Position numbers and translations under genes: made by a program. Positions 37,294-47,052 of a stretch of DNA of 64,000 nucleotides are shown here, one piece after another; position 1 is the stretch's first letter; each line of letters begins with the position of its first letter. The DNA comes from Bacteroidales bacterium (lineage in GTDB: Bacteria > Bacteroidota > Bacteroidia > Bacteroidales > Marinilabiliaceae). The stretch lies in NCBI GenBank assembly GCA_003249255.1, contig QKJP01000019.1:1-64000 (forward strand), written 5' to 3'. The notes beneath the pieces were generated by a model. The model did no database searches, was not told where the DNA came from, and was given only the letters and a program-made list of their open reading frames with translations.

Positions 37294-37490
37294 TTGAAGG
37301 ATAATATGACTTTTACAGGCAATAGACCATTCAACAAATGCTGAGAGAAAAATCACCATCAAGGTTTTAAAAACCTTCAAGGTGAATGTTTATTTCCTAA
37401 AATCACATGATTAAACCTAAGAATTATTTAGTATGCATAACTAATCCCTTATTCTTTTGTAGTTTTAGCAGTTAATAACAAAAGAATCTT

Positions 37491-38138
37491 ATGCTAAAGC
37501 AATTAACCCTTTTCTTTGTATCAATAAGCACTTCCATTGGGGTACAAGCTGAAAAAAAACAAAATCCATCTGATTTTATACCGCATGGATATGTACTTAA
37601 CGAAAAAATTGTGGGTGATTTAAATCAAGATGGACTAGAAGACATTGCCCTGATCATAAAAGGAACGAATAAAGAAAACATCGTCATTAATCGATTTGAT
37701 AATGAAGTAGATCGTAACCGAAGAGGTATTATTGTTCTTTTAAATAAAAATGGCCACTATGAATTAGCCACCCAAAACTGTGATTGTTTTTATTCTGAAA
37801 ATGAAGATGGAGGTATATATTATGCTCCTGAACTATCAGTATATATTGAAACAGGCGATTTAATCATAAACTATAACCACGGAAGATATGGCCATTGGCA
37901 ATATACATTCAGATACCAAAACGCAAACTTTGAACTTATCGAATATTATTCTGTTTCAGGCGGTGCAATTACTGACAGAATAACTCATGTTAATTATGTA
38001 ACTAAAAAGAAACAGTTGCAAGTTAACATCAACGAAAATGATGAAGGAGGCGATGAAATTTTTGAAGAAACCTGGGAAGATATAGAAGTTGATAAACTTA
38101 CTAAGTTATCTGAGATAAAAGCTTTTGAAGATTTTTAA
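37491..38138 (+). CDS. Secreted VCBS-like protein, paralogue of the gene at 44231
   Basis: This 215-residue protein has a signal peptide (residues 1-20, cleavage near VQA-EK). KIVGDLNQDGLEDIALIIKG near 40-59 is a calcium-binding VCBS/FG-GAP-like repeat of the DxNxDGxxD type. The later part, with GDLIINYNHGRYGHWQYTFRYQ, has no known function. The same layout (G-D-L-N-x-D-x-x-E-D-L followed by a 'FxLSYxxGxxWxWxxxxxFKY' strand) is seen in the protein at 44231, so they are paralogues. It probably acts in the periplasm or outside the cell. Confidence 0.6.
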   Translation: MLKQLTLFFVSISTSIGVQAEKKQNPSDFIPHGYVLNEKIVGDLNQDGLEDIALIIKGTNKENIVINRFDNEVDRNRRGIIVLLNKNGHYELATQNCDCFYSENEDGGIYYAPELSVYIETGDLIINYNHGRYGHWQYTFRYQNANFELIEYYSVSGGAITDRITHVNYVTKKKQLQVNINENDEGGDEIFEETWEDIEVDKLTKLSEIKAFEDF

Positions 38139-38293
38139 AAAAACATCCAGCATTTTCATTCTTAGAGTGATTAACAAGACTTGCCGGCATCAATCCGAAA
38201 ACCTTTGGAGTAAATCCCTTAGAAAAAATTCTACTTGCAAACTCTCAAATAAGAACTTATAATAATTCATAACTTTACGGTGTTATAAATATA

Positions 38294-38794
38294 ATGACAG
38301 TAAGTATAATGACTGAAAGAAATGATATCAGATGGGAACAAAGGTTTTCCAATTACAACAAAGCATTAAAGAAATTATCAGAGGCTATAGGCTTAGTTAA
38401 AGCGGAACTAAACAACTATGATGTAATTAATGAGGAATCTGAAAATATTCTGACAGAGATTATTAAGGAAGGTTTAATTCAACGTTTTGAATATACCTAT
38501 GAGATGGCCTGGAATGTAATGAAAGATTATGCACTTTATCAAGGCAATTCAGAAATTGCAGGTTCAAGAGATGCTATAAGGTTTGCTTTCGCTTCAAAGC
38601 TTATTGAAAATGGCGATATGTGGATGGATATGATTAAAAGCCGTATTAAAACATCACACACCTACAATGAAGAAACTGCAAATGAAATATTTCTAAAAAT
38701 AATCAATGAATACCATGCTGCCTTTCTGAAATTTCAAGAAGTAATGGAAGGTAAAAAAACAGGTGAACAGCCAGGCTTATTTGATCTAGAATAA
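38294..38794 (+). CDS. hepT: HepT-like HEPN toxin (HI0074 family)
   Basis: This 166-residue helical protein belongs to the nucleotidyltransferase substrate-binding (HI0074) family. It carries Arg117-x4-His122-x-Tyr124 (RIKTSHTY), an exact match to the RX4HXY motif of HepT toxins, in which the Arg and His form the RNase site and the Tyr is AMPylated by MntA. The next gene, overlapping by one base (TAATG), encodes the matching nucleotidyltransferase. Function as toxin is inferred from motif and pairing. An in-frame ATG at 38309 (MTERNDIRW) is an equally possible start. Family members average about 145 residues; this one has a longer acidic tail. Confidence 0.8.
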   Translation: MTVSIMTERNDIRWEQRFSNYNKALKKLSEAIGLVKAELNNYDVINEESENILTEIIKEGLIQRFEYTYEMAWNVMKDYALYQGNSEIAGSRDAIRFAFASKLIENGDMWMDMIKSRIKTSHTYNEETANEIFLKIINEYHAAFLKFQEVMEGKKTGEQPGLFDLE

Positions 38795-39120
38795 TGTACG
38801 GGTTAAAAGAAACACATATTACTAAGATAAAATCAGTATTTGTTAATTATCCAAACATTTACAAAGCCATCCTTTATGGCTCAAGAGCTAAAGGTAATTA
38901 TAGAGAAAGCTCTGATATTGATATAAGCTTGGTGGGTAATGAATTAAATTTAAACCAGTTGTTGAGAATTGAAACTGAGCTTGATGATTTATTATTACCT
39001 TACAATATCGATATTTCAATCTTTAATAAAATTGAAAATCCTGAATTAATTGAGCATATTAACCGAGTAGGAATCACACTATATGAAAAGAAAAACTCAA
39101 ATGAACCAACGACACATTGA
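38794..39120 (+). CDS. mntA: MntA-like minimal nucleotidyltransferase antitoxin
   Basis: This 108-residue protein is a minimal nucleotidyltransferase. GS at 29-30 is followed by exactly ten residues and then Asp41-x-Asp43 (GSX10DXD), and a third acidic position lies near Asp74 (YNIDISIF). MntA antitoxins of this type transfer AMP to the Tyr of HepT's RX4HXY motif and so neutralise it. The start codon shares its A with the hepT stop, so translation is coupled. A small Cys protein follows at once. Confidence 0.85.
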   Translation: MYGLKETHITKIKSVFVNYPNIYKAILYGSRAKGNYRESSDIDISLVGNELNLNQLLRIETELDDLLLPYNIDISIFNKIENPELIEHINRVGITLYEKKNSNEPTTH

Positions 39121-39124
39121 CAAC

Positions 39125-39325
39125 ATGAAACCGGAAGAAATTAATGGCTTTTTTGACGATGATGGTAATGAAATAAATCCCAATCTGATACAAAAACCAT
39201 CTTTATGCCTCACTTGTGCCAATGACAATAATCCCGCTGAAGAAATTTTATGCAGGATGAACAGGATGGATCAAAAAGACGATGATGCGTTTAAATGTTT
39301 TGCTTATAAAAAGATAAATTTATAA
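39125..39325 (+). CDS. Small Cys-containing protein downstream of the HepT-MntA pair
   Basis: The start is set at ATG 39125 (MKPEEINGFFDDDGNEINP), 4 bp after mntA; earlier ATGs at 39083 and 39101 would overlap mntA. The 66-residue protein is acidic and has four cysteines (LCLTCAND, EEILC, FKCFAY), which may bind metal. Similar short proteins occur in Bacteroidota with unknown function. It could be part of the toxin-antitoxin transcript, but a link is not shown. Confidence 0.6.
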   Translation: MKPEEINGFFDDDGNEINPNLIQKPSLCLTCANDNNPAEEILCRMNRMDQKDDDAFKCFAYKKINL

Positions 39326-39330
39326 TTAAC

Positions 39331-39786
39331 ATGATAAGTTCTAACCGCATCCTACACCTATTAATCATCACGTTGGGATTATCTGCTTGCTGCACTAAAA
39401 AGGAATGCTTGAGCGCCTTAGACTCAAATGAGATTAACCTTTACGGATTTAATCTTGACGAAAATACTCACATTGTCATCTCCTCTTATGAGAAAGGATC
39501 AAACTTTAGTGTTATGAATGAAAGTTCCGAAGTCTCATCAATCGCCCTAAGTGGTTCCGATGAAGAACAGCTAGTTATTCATTCGCCAATTAACATCCAC
39601 CAAGATGCAGATTACATTATTGAGCTGAAGGATATTGAAGAAACTTATTGGATTAGCAATATTCAAACAACGAGTGAAAAATGTAATGATTGTTTTCTTA
39701 CTGAAGATTCTTTCAACAACTTATCTGCTTATGATGTAAATGATAAAACAGTTACCAATCATCGATTAGAAATTAGGAAAGAGTAG
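39331..39786 (+). CDS. Lipoprotein of unknown function
   Basis: The signal peptide ends in LSACC (lipobox Cys at about 20), so the mature protein is a lipoprotein. The rest, about 130 residues, looks like a single beta-sandwich domain (for example NLYGFNLDENTHIVISSYE, ADYIIELKDIEETYWISNI) with a Cys pair CNDC near 126. Not recognised. It starts 5 bp after the Cys protein and its 3' end overlaps the convergent UMF1 gene by 14 bp. Confidence 0.6.
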   Translation: MISSNRILHLLIITLGLSACCTKKECLSALDSNEINLYGFNLDENTHIVISSYEKGSNFSVMNESSEVSSIALSGSDEEQLVIHSPINIHQDADYIIELKDIEETYWISNIQTTSEKCNDCFLTEDSFNNLSAYDVNDKTVTNHRLEIRKE

Positions 39787-41062
39787 ATTTTCTCAATAAA
39801 CTATTTAAAGGTGTTCGCCATAAAATAAGCATGGCAATAATAAAATAAGTGGCCAATGCCAAAGTACTATTTCGAGCACTGCCTGTAATGTGCTCGATAT
39901 ACCCGAATGAGATCATTCCAAAAACAATCGCCATCTTTTCAGCAAAATTGTAGAAGCTAAAATAGGAGGCTGTTTTTTCCGAATTATCAGGTATTAGTTT
40001 TGAAAAGGTTGAACGAGATTGCGATTGAATCCCTCCCATTACCAAGCCTACTCCTGCTGCTACAAAATAGAATTGGATAATGGTTTGAACCAAATACCCG
40101 CCTACACAAACCAACAACCATATAAACAGCATACTCATCAAAGATGCTTTATTCCCCACTTTTTTGGAGATAAAAGCAAAAAAGGTCGCTCCTACAATAG
40201 CCACTAATTGGAGGATTAAAATCGTAATAATCAATTTCGGACCTTCTATCCCTACTTCATTTTGCCCAAACATAATGGCTACTAGCATTAAAGTTTGAAG
40301 TCCCATGCTATAAAAGAAGAATGAAAGTAGAAAGCGTCGAGTGGCTACATCGGCAAATATTTGCTTTTGTACAAGGATTAGTTCTTCATAACCTCGTTTT
40401 AATATTTGCTTTGAAATAGCTGCTTTCCCCTTTTCATCTTTCAAAAAGAAAAAAGCAATCCAGGATAAGCTAAACCACCACAAACCAACCTGTACAAACG
40501 ACAAGCGCAAAGGCTGCAGTTTATTTTCAAAACCAAAACTATCGTAATTCATAATTAGCGCCAGGTTAATTCCCAAAAGAACAACACTTCCTGCATAGCC
40601 CCAGGCATATCCTCGGGCACTAATTTTATCGTGCAAGGCTTTATCGGCAATCTTTGGTAAAAAGGAATTATAAAACAGCGTAGAGCCTTCATAACCAATT
40701 GCTGCAAATATTATTGTAAGTATACCAATCCACAAATGTTGTGCATCAAACAAAAACATTGCGGCACACGCACCTGCACCTAAAAAAGTAAAGACTTGCA
40801 TAAACTTTTTACGGTGTCCGCCATAATCTGCAATTCCGGAAAGCAGAGGTGAAACAAAAGCAATTATAAAAAAGGCTAAAGCTAAGGCATAATCGTACAA
40901 GACAGTATTCTTCAATGTATACCCCAGCACTTCAATCTGATCATTTGTTACAGCCTTGTAATACAAGGGAAATAATACGGTGGTAATTAATAACTTATAC
41001 ACCGAATTGGAAATATCGTAAGAACACCATGCGTTGATGGTTTTACTGTATTTTGTAGACAT
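39773..41062 (-). CDS. MFS transporter of the UMF1 family (paralogue 1)
   Basis: This 429-residue protein has 12 predicted membrane segments. The N-terminus TINAWCSYDISNSVYKLLITTVLFPLYY is the signature of UMF1-type (Atg22-like) transporters. The half-way region GGIQSQSRSTFSKLIPDNSEKTASYFSFYNFAEK is also conserved. The substrate is unknown. It is about half identical by eye to the protein at 47053-48354. A TATTTTTG element at 41092-41099 (minus strand) lies 30 bp upstream of the start and may be its -7 box. Confidence 0.85.
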   Translation of the reverse strand: MSTKYSKTINAWCSYDISNSVYKLLITTVLFPLYYKAVTNDQIEVLGYTLKNTVLYDYALALAFFIIAFVSPLLSGIADYGGHRKKFMQVFTFLGAGACAAMFLFDAQHLWIGILTIIFAAIGYEGSTLFYNSFLPKIADKALHDKISARGYAWGYAGSVVLLGINLALIMNYDSFGFENKLQPLRLSFVQVGLWWFSLSWIAFFFLKDEKGKAAISKQILKRGYEELILVQKQIFADVATRRFLLSFFFYSMGLQTLMLVAIMFGQNEVGIEGPKLIITILILQLVAIVGATFFAFISKKVGNKASLMSMLFIWLLVCVGGYLVQTIIQFYFVAAGVGLVMGGIQSQSRSTFSKLIPDNSEKTASYFSFYNFAEKMAIVFGMISFGYIEHITGSARNSTLALATYFIIAMLILWRTPLNSLLRKSTLS

Positions 41063-41374
41063 ACTTAGTTTACTCTATTGAAAATTGGATGCAAAAATAG
41101 CTTTAACAAATAAATATCCCTGCGCTTGATTAAGTTTTAATCATGATAGACCATTAGATCTTAGATCATAGACACTTTACATGATATAAGAATTCGATTT
41201 TTATCCACCTTCAAAACAACATCCCTTATATCTATTAATGAGCACATTAAAAAAACTACTCAACAAATTTATTCTAAAAAAAAACAAACTTTTTTTCGTT
41301 TTGATGCATCCTATAAAAAATTCCCTTGTCATTGAAGATGGAGATTCCAAAGATTAAAACTCACTGGTGAAAAA
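41063..41374. other. Divergent intergenic stretch
   Basis: No gene was found in these 312 bases between the UMF1 gene and a small plus-strand gene. It holds the candidate UMF1 promoter (41092-41099) and AT-rich sequence without strong hairpins. Confidence 0.4.
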
Positions 41375-41560
41375 ATGGAACAAAAAATAGAAAACAAGGA
41401 TTTAATCATTAATGTAGAAAAACTAAAACATTTAAAAATTGAAGAGTGCCAAAATGAAATTGTTGTTTGCCTGATTGATCAAGAAGGTTATCAAATCATG
41501 AAAGGTTATGGTTCAAATGTTATTGAAGCCATTAATGATTTACACAGCAACATGCTCTGA
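41375..41560 (+). CDS. Short protein, possibly HicB-like
   Basis: This 61-residue protein has a central strand-helix pattern, EIVVCLIDQEGYQIMKGYGSN followed by VIEAINDLHSNML, faintly like the HicB fold (YG.S..EA...L), but no HicA lies beside it. The family is not recognised. The gene stands alone before a TonB-dependent receptor. Confidence 0.4.
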   Translation: MEQKIENKDLIINVEKLKHLKIEECQNEIVVCLIDQEGYQIMKGYGSNVIEAINDLHSNML

Positions 41561-41702
41561 TCATTATCTGTAACAACAAAATAGATAAATACACCTTCAG
41601 CAAGCAATAACAAACAAACTAATTTCAAACTAGTTACACCACAAACTTACAAGTAAATATGTATTCATATCATGGACAAATAATCGTGGTACAGCCATTC
41701 TT

Positions 41703-44090
41703 ATGTCCAAATTAAAACAAACTATCATGACCACTTTACATAACAAACAGTATTTCATTCTTATAGTATTGAGCCTAATTAGCATTCAGGCATCAGCAAT
41801 CATCAACTATAAACAAACCATTAGAGGAAAGATCATTGATGAAGACTCCAGAATGGGAATCATTGGTGCCAGTGTTTATATCCCCGGAACAGATCCTATA
41901 TTAGGTGCCAGTACCGATGTTGATGGAAATTTCCGCATTGAAAATGTTCCAGTAGGGCGTGTAAACCTTCAAGTTTCATCGTTAGGATATGAGAGCAAAT
42001 CCATCCCCAATTTAGTAGTAGGTTCTTCTAAAGAAGTAGTATTGAACATCGAAATCCAAGAATCTGTAGTAAGCCTACAAGATATTACGGTTAAAGGTAA
42101 TGGCAAGCGCGAAGAAGTACTTAACGAAATGGCCTTGGTAAGTGCCAAAGCCTTTACGGTGGAAGAAACCAGTCGCTATGCAGGTTCTTTAAACGATCCG
42201 GCGAGAATGGTATCCGGTTTTGCCGGAGTGACCGGTGATCCATCCGGTAATAATGACATCGTGGTAAGAGGAAACTCTCCAAAGGGTATTTTGTGGCGCT
42301 TAGAGGGAATTGAAATTCCAAACCCTAACCACTTTGCTGACGAAGGCCGTACAGGTGGGCCGATCAATGCACTTAACAGCACCATGCTATCCAACTCCGA
42401 TTTTTTCTCAGGTGCCTTTTCTCCGGAATATGGAAATGCATACTCGGGTGTTTTTGACATGAAACTGCGTAATGGAAATAACGAGAAAAGTGAATATTCA
42501 GCATCACTGGGGGTATTGGGTATAGAAGCAACTGCTGAAGGGCCATTCAAAAAAGGTTATAATGGATCCTACCTGATTAATTACCGCTACTCTTCATTAG
42601 ACATTTTAGACCAATTAAACATTGTAGACTTTGGAGGTATTCCAAAATACCAGGACATGAGTTTCAAATTCTTATTACCGACTAATAACTTGGGTACGTT
42701 CTCCTTATTTGGATTAGGTGGTATCAGTAGTATCCTTGATGAGGATGAAGATGAAGCTAATCCTAACATTATCAAATCAAGAGCAGATTATGGTGCAGAC
42801 CTCGGTACGGTGGGATTAAATCATTTATACCAAATCAATGATAAAACCTTTATTAAAACCTATACTTCTGTTTCGGGTACCAAGAGCCATGTGGATGAAG
42901 ATGAATTAAACCCGAATGATGATTTACAATTCAGAATCCGCACAGACTTCACCAAAACATACATCAAAACAGGTACTTGCTTTAGCAGCAAACTAAGTGC
43001 CAGACACAGAGTAAAAGCAGGAGTATCATATAATAGAATGGGATACACAATGTTTGCCGAAGAGGATGATAATTTGGATGGTCTTCGCGAGCCCCTTATC
43101 GATGTGGATGGTAACTCTGGTTTAATACAAGGATATTTGAACTGGAAGTACCGAATAGGAAGCAACTTAACAATGGTTTCAGGACTGCATTACATGCAAT
43201 TACAACTTAACAACAATCAATCCATAGAACCAAGATTAGGTTTAAAATACCAACTTACCCCCAAGCAAAATCTTTCATTAGGATTTGGTATTCATAGTAA
43301 AGTAGAAAGCATTGTTACCTATTATGCCATGGTAGAAGGAAAAGACGGATCTTATAGTGCACCTAACAAAGATTTAGGCCTGGCTAAAGCATCGCATTTA
43401 GTCTTAGGATATGGTCATCGCATCAACGAAAACCTTCACTTTAAAATAGAAGCTTACTATCAGCACCTGTATGATGTAGTGGTTGAAAACGATCCTACCA
43501 GTGGATACGTTTTAAACAACCGATACGATGGTTACACAGATAAAGCATTAACCAATGGCGGAACCGGCCGAAACTATGGTTTAGAACTTACTTTTGAGCG
43601 TTTTTACAATAAAGGTTTCTATTATTTGTTTACAGGTTCGTTATACGAATCGAAATACACAGCTTTGGATAACATCGAACGCGACTCCCGTTTTAATGGA
43701 AATTACGCAGCTAACTTATTAATTGGTAAAGAATTTAAATTAGGTGATCCTACTAAAAACAGAACACTAAGTGTTAATACCAAATTCTCTTTATTGGGAG
43801 GACAACGATTTACTCCTATTGATTTGGAAGCATCCAGACTTCATAACGACACAAAATATCATGAAGATCAATTATACGGTTTAAAAGGCGATGATATTTT
43901 TCAGATGAACCTCGGTATTGCGTACAGAAGAGACCGGAAGAAAACAACCCACGAATTTAAAATCGACATTCAAAATGTCACCAACAACCAAGCAGTTGTT
44001 TACGAAAAATTTAGCGAGAAAACTCAAAATATTAAATATGAATACCAGTTACCAATGCTTCCTAACTTAATTTACACCGTCTATTTTTAA
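41703..44090 (+). CDS. TonB-dependent receptor with carboxypeptidase-like N-domain
   Basis: The signal peptide (about residues 1-32) is followed by a CarboxypepD-reg-like domain (about 38-115; IRGKIIDEDSRMGIIGASVYIPG and FRIENVPVGRVNLQVSSLGY), a plug (NNDIVVRGNSPKGILWRLEGIEIPNPNHF near 180-210) and a beta-barrel to the C-terminus (LIYTVYF, terminal Phe). It takes up an unidentified substrate through the outer membrane with TonB. A second start at the ninth codon (MTTLHNKQ) is possible. It is followed by a terminator at 44116. Confidence 0.88.
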   Translation: MSKLKQTIMTTLHNKQYFILIVLSLISIQASAIINYKQTIRGKIIDEDSRMGIIGASVYIPGTDPILGASTDVDGNFRIENVPVGRVNLQVSSLGYESKSIPNLVVGSSKEVVLNIEIQESVVSLQDITVKGNGKREEVLNEMALVSAKAFTVEETSRYAGSLNDPARMVSGFAGVTGDPSGNNDIVVRGNSPKGILWRLEGIEIPNPNHFADEGRTGGPINALNSTMLSNSDFFSGAFSPEYGNAYSGVFDMKLRNGNNEKSEYSASLGVLGIEATAEGPFKKGYNGSYLINYRYSSLDILDQLNIVDFGGIPKYQDMSFKFLLPTNNLGTFSLFGLGGISSILDEDEDEANPNIIKSRADYGADLGTVGLNHLYQINDKTFIKTYTSVSGTKSHVDEDELNPNDDLQFRIRTDFTKTYIKTGTCFSSKLSARHRVKAGVSYNRMGYTMFAEEDDNLDGLREPLIDVDGNSGLIQGYLNWKYRIGSNLTMVSGLHYMQLQLNNNQSIEPRLGLKYQLTPKQNLSLGFGIHSKVESIVTYYAMVEGKDGSYSAPNKDLGLAKASHLVLGYGHRINENLHFKIEAYYQHLYDVVVENDPTSGYVLNNRYDGYTDKALTNGGTGRNYGLELTFERFYNKGFYYLFTGSLYESKYTALDNIERDSRFNGNYAANLLIGKEFKLGDPTKNRTLSVNTKFSLLGGQRFTPIDLEASRLHNDTKYHEDQLYGLKGDDIFQMNLGIAYRRDRKKTTHEFKIDIQNVTNNQAVVYEKFSEKTQNIKYEYQLPMLPNLIYTVYF

Positions 44091-44115
44091 TCCAATATTT
44101 TTTTCACCAATTTTC

Positions 44116-44146
44116 AAGGGCACGAAGTTTTTTACTTAGTGCCTTT
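44116..44146 (+). terminator. Intrinsic terminator after the TonB-dependent receptor
   Basis: AAGGGCACGAAGT pairs with ACTTAGTGCCTTT (one mismatch and one wobble) around a T-rich loop; GTTTTTTATTTTG follows. It lies 26 bp after the receptor stop. Confidence 0.75.
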
Positions 44147-44230
44147 GTTTTTTATTTTGAAACATTGTCTCAGTAAGCTTGCACAAATAATTAACTTTAA
44201 ATCCTCTAATCTGAAATTCAAGAATAAACC

Positions 44231-44818
44231 ATGCTACGAATAATCTTAACTACACTCCTATTTCTACTTTCTGTATTTGCACAATCTCAAGAATACAAAC
44301 AATTAGGAACATTGGATGATATCCTACATGATAAAATACCCGGATACGATACTTTAGCGACCGCAAAAGGGGATTTAAACCATGATGAATTTGAAGATCT
44401 GATTATCATCTATAAACAAGAAGATGAAATTGAAAAAACACAAGGTACATTAGATCCGCTTTATCGACCATTGGTTATTTACCTTGGTCAAGACAATAAC
44501 AAACTAATATTTAAAACTGGAAGTAATAATGCTGTTTTATCTTGTAATAATGGAGGGATGATGGGAGATCCATTTTGTGGTATAGACATCAAAGGTGGCC
44601 AATTTACCCTATCATATTATGGTGGAAGTAACTGGAGGTGGAGTCGAAATATCACTTTTAAATATTCAGTAAATGACTTAAACTGGTTTCTTCATAGCGA
44701 TGGCGGCGTATCTTATCATAGCTCAGATCCTGAAAACATGAGCGAAAGCATCTTAACAGTTGAAGATTTTGGGATAGTACCTTTTGAAGCTTTTGATATT
44801 TTTGAGGACCTTTATTAA
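44231..44818 (+). CDS. Secreted VCBS-like protein, paralogue of the gene at 37491
   Basis: This 195-residue protein has a signal peptide (cleavage after VFAQS). GDLNHDEFEDLIIIYKQ near 46-62 is the degenerate calcium-binding repeat also found in the protein at 37491, and FTLSYYGGSNWRWSRNITFKY near 120-140 parallels its later domain. There is a possible disulfide pair in SCNNGGMMGDPFC. Its function is unknown. It lies alone after the receptor terminator and is convergent with the next receptor, with one base between. Confidence 0.6.
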   Translation: MLRIILTTLLFLLSVFAQSQEYKQLGTLDDILHDKIPGYDTLATAKGDLNHDEFEDLIIIYKQEDEIEKTQGTLDPLYRPLVIYLGQDNNKLIFKTGSNNAVLSCNNGGMMGDPFCGIDIKGGQFTLSYYGGSNWRWSRNITFKYSVNDLNWFLHSDGGVSYHSSDPENMSESILTVEDFGIVPFEAFDIFEDLY

Positions 44819-44819
44819 T

Positions 44820-46832
44820 CTATAAATCAATCCTTAACTTATACTCCAACATTCTAAAATTCCCCAAAGGGATATCATTCATGTATCGACCTGCATATTC
44901 CGGGATTCTTATTCTTGTATCTGTAACATTCTTACATGAGAACAGATGAGTGAGTTTTATGGATTTTAATTTATGCTTAATGCCAACATTAATATCCAAC
45001 AGCGACTGCGAGCTAATTCTTGAATAATAGCCATTGCTAGAGGAATAGTTTTTTGATAATACAGAGGTATACAACCAATCTGTAAGGTCTTTATGCATTC
45101 CAATTGTTAAGCTATGAGGTGTGACATATTTAAAATTATAATGATCATCAATTTTATCCGCATCATTACCATACATGTAATTATAATTTAAAAAGGCATT
45201 CATAATTTTCTGATTTTGATACTTAAACTCTAATTCAATCCCACAAGCCATAAAGTCATCTACATTATCATAATACTTAACATCTGAATACTTCGTTCCT
45301 TCATATTCAAAATCACCCGAAACACGATGAATTTTGTTCAAGTATTGAGAATGGTACAAAAGAAGTTGAAAAAAAAGATCTTTAACCCCTTTTAAATAAA
45401 CTAATTCGAAAGAATTACATCGTTCCGGTTTCAAATTAATATTACCAAAGATGGTTTGAGAAGGAGTATTAAAATACAGTTCAAACAAGGATGGTTCACG
45501 GTAAGCTTCTCCATATATCAGTTTTATTGAGTTATGCTTATCCAACATATACACAAAGGATGCTCTACTCGACAGATTCCAACCATAAAGTGGATTATAC
45601 GTGCTGCGAAGGCCAATTTTACCCGACACTCTATCTCCAACATAGGAAATCTGACCAATGGCCGTTCGTTCCGATACCTTTTTTCCACTCATGTTGTTAG
45701 TGGAATATTCAATATTCGTGATTTTATGATAACTATTATATTCAATAGAGTGCCTTTGATAATAATCAACACCTAGCTCAGCTGTAAGATGTGAGGATAA
45801 ACTAAAAATATTATTTAACCTGAATCCTACCCTACTTCCTCGAATTGAAGAACGGATACTATCTAATGCGCTCCGTGATAAATTACGTTTCGAATAATCC
45901 ACATTTAAACCAGCAATAAGGCGGTATTTATCGGTAAACGATTGATCAAACTGGTAATCAAATAAATGAGACTTAATAACATGCGGATTCCCAGCTCCAA
46001 AATCTTTAGACGGCCGTATTCCATAATAACTTTCTTCTCCTAAATAACTATTTAACAACACTCTATGGGCATTAAATTTAGCTTCCAGAGTAACATTATC
46101 GGCTTTGAGGTAATCATTCATTTCCACTTCTGATTGATCATAACCTTTAAACGTATATTGAGGTCCGCTTTCTTGATAAACATTACCCGACACCAATAAG
46201 TTAAAATCACCTTTCACCAAATTCGCATGTACTCCACTTTGATAACCTGCTTGAGTTGAAACTCCACCATGAGTGGTTAATTGATTTTTATTTGCATCTT
46301 TTAAAACAATGTTGATAGCTCCAGTAAATGCATTTGTACCATATTGAACTGATGCCGGCCCTTTTAATACCTCTATGCGTTTAACAGACTCAATGCTAAT
46401 CCGGTCTAAATAACCCTCACCTGTTATGGCATTCCAGGAAGGTACACCATCTATAAGAATTAAGACTTTATTGGCATATTGATCTTGTAAAACTCCACGA
46501 GAAGTTGGCAGATTACGCTTCATGTAATTACGCATCACAGAAATTCCGCTAACCGTATTAATGGCTTCGGTTAATGTTGAATAATGATAGGCCTTTAATT
46601 GCTCTTCACTAATAACACTTACAGTCGAGTTGGATTTAAGGATGCTTTCATCTCCATAAGAACTAACCTGAATGGGTGTATTCAATAGCTCTTCAAGATC
46701 TAATGACATGAGTTCATCGATATGATTTTGCATAGGGCTATTTTGTGCACTTAGCCCGGTAAGAAAAAACAAAGCGATAATTATGAATACAAAATGCTTT
46801 TTAGCATCTTGATCGGAGCTGGTTAAAGTCAT
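44820..46832 (-). CDS. TonB-dependent outer-membrane receptor
   Basis: The start is set at ATG 46832 (MTLTSSDQDAKK, then a signal peptide ending LSAQN); the longer frame from 46892 adds a spurious 20 residues. A TonB box-like region is followed by the plug (SNSTVSVISEEQLKAYHYSTL, ILIDGVPSWNAITGEGYLDRISIESVKRIEVLKGPASVQYGTNAFTGAINIV in parts) and a 22-strand barrel (C-terminal IDL). The plug is typical of the FepA/BtuB-like group of siderophore or vitamin receptors. The substrate cannot be read. It is convergent with the VCBS-like gene. Confidence 0.88.
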   Translation of the reverse strand: MTLTSSDQDAKKHFVFIIIALFFLTGLSAQNSPMQNHIDELMSLDLEELLNTPIQVSSYGDESILKSNSTVSVISEEQLKAYHYSTLTEAINTVSGISVMRNYMKRNLPTSRGVLQDQYANKVLILIDGVPSWNAITGEGYLDRISIESVKRIEVLKGPASVQYGTNAFTGAINIVLKDANKNQLTTHGGVSTQAGYQSGVHANLVKGDFNLLVSGNVYQESGPQYTFKGYDQSEVEMNDYLKADNVTLEAKFNAHRVLLNSYLGEESYYGIRPSKDFGAGNPHVIKSHLFDYQFDQSFTDKYRLIAGLNVDYSKRNLSRSALDSIRSSIRGSRVGFRLNNIFSLSSHLTAELGVDYYQRHSIEYNSYHKITNIEYSTNNMSGKKVSERTAIGQISYVGDRVSGKIGLRSTYNPLYGWNLSSRASFVYMLDKHNSIKLIYGEAYREPSLFELYFNTPSQTIFGNINLKPERCNSFELVYLKGVKDLFFQLLLYHSQYLNKIHRVSGDFEYEGTKYSDVKYYDNVDDFMACGIELEFKYQNQKIMNAFLNYNYMYGNDADKIDDHYNFKYVTPHSLTIGMHKDLTDWLYTSVLSKNYSSSNGYYSRISSQSLLDINVGIKHKLKSIKLTHLFSCKNVTDTRIRIPEYAGRYMNDIPLGNFRMLEYKLRIDL

Positions 46833-47052
46833 TAGTTGTGTTAGATTTGAGGCTCTAAAATAGATTAATACCCCGTTTATTCCAACAAACACAGCATCTT
46901 TTTAACATAAACAAATCGACAAATTATTTCAAATAATCGAAATCTAAAATAATGAACATAAAAACAACCACTAACAACCTAAACTCCTATTGTACAAACA
47001 CCAAAATAATAACACCAACTACACCTGTAATAAACATCATCAAACATTATAC

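Noticed and set aside
42176-42550. 124-codon minus-strand open frame inside the TonB-dependent receptor
   Set aside because: It is antisense to the conserved plug region and has no family resemblance.
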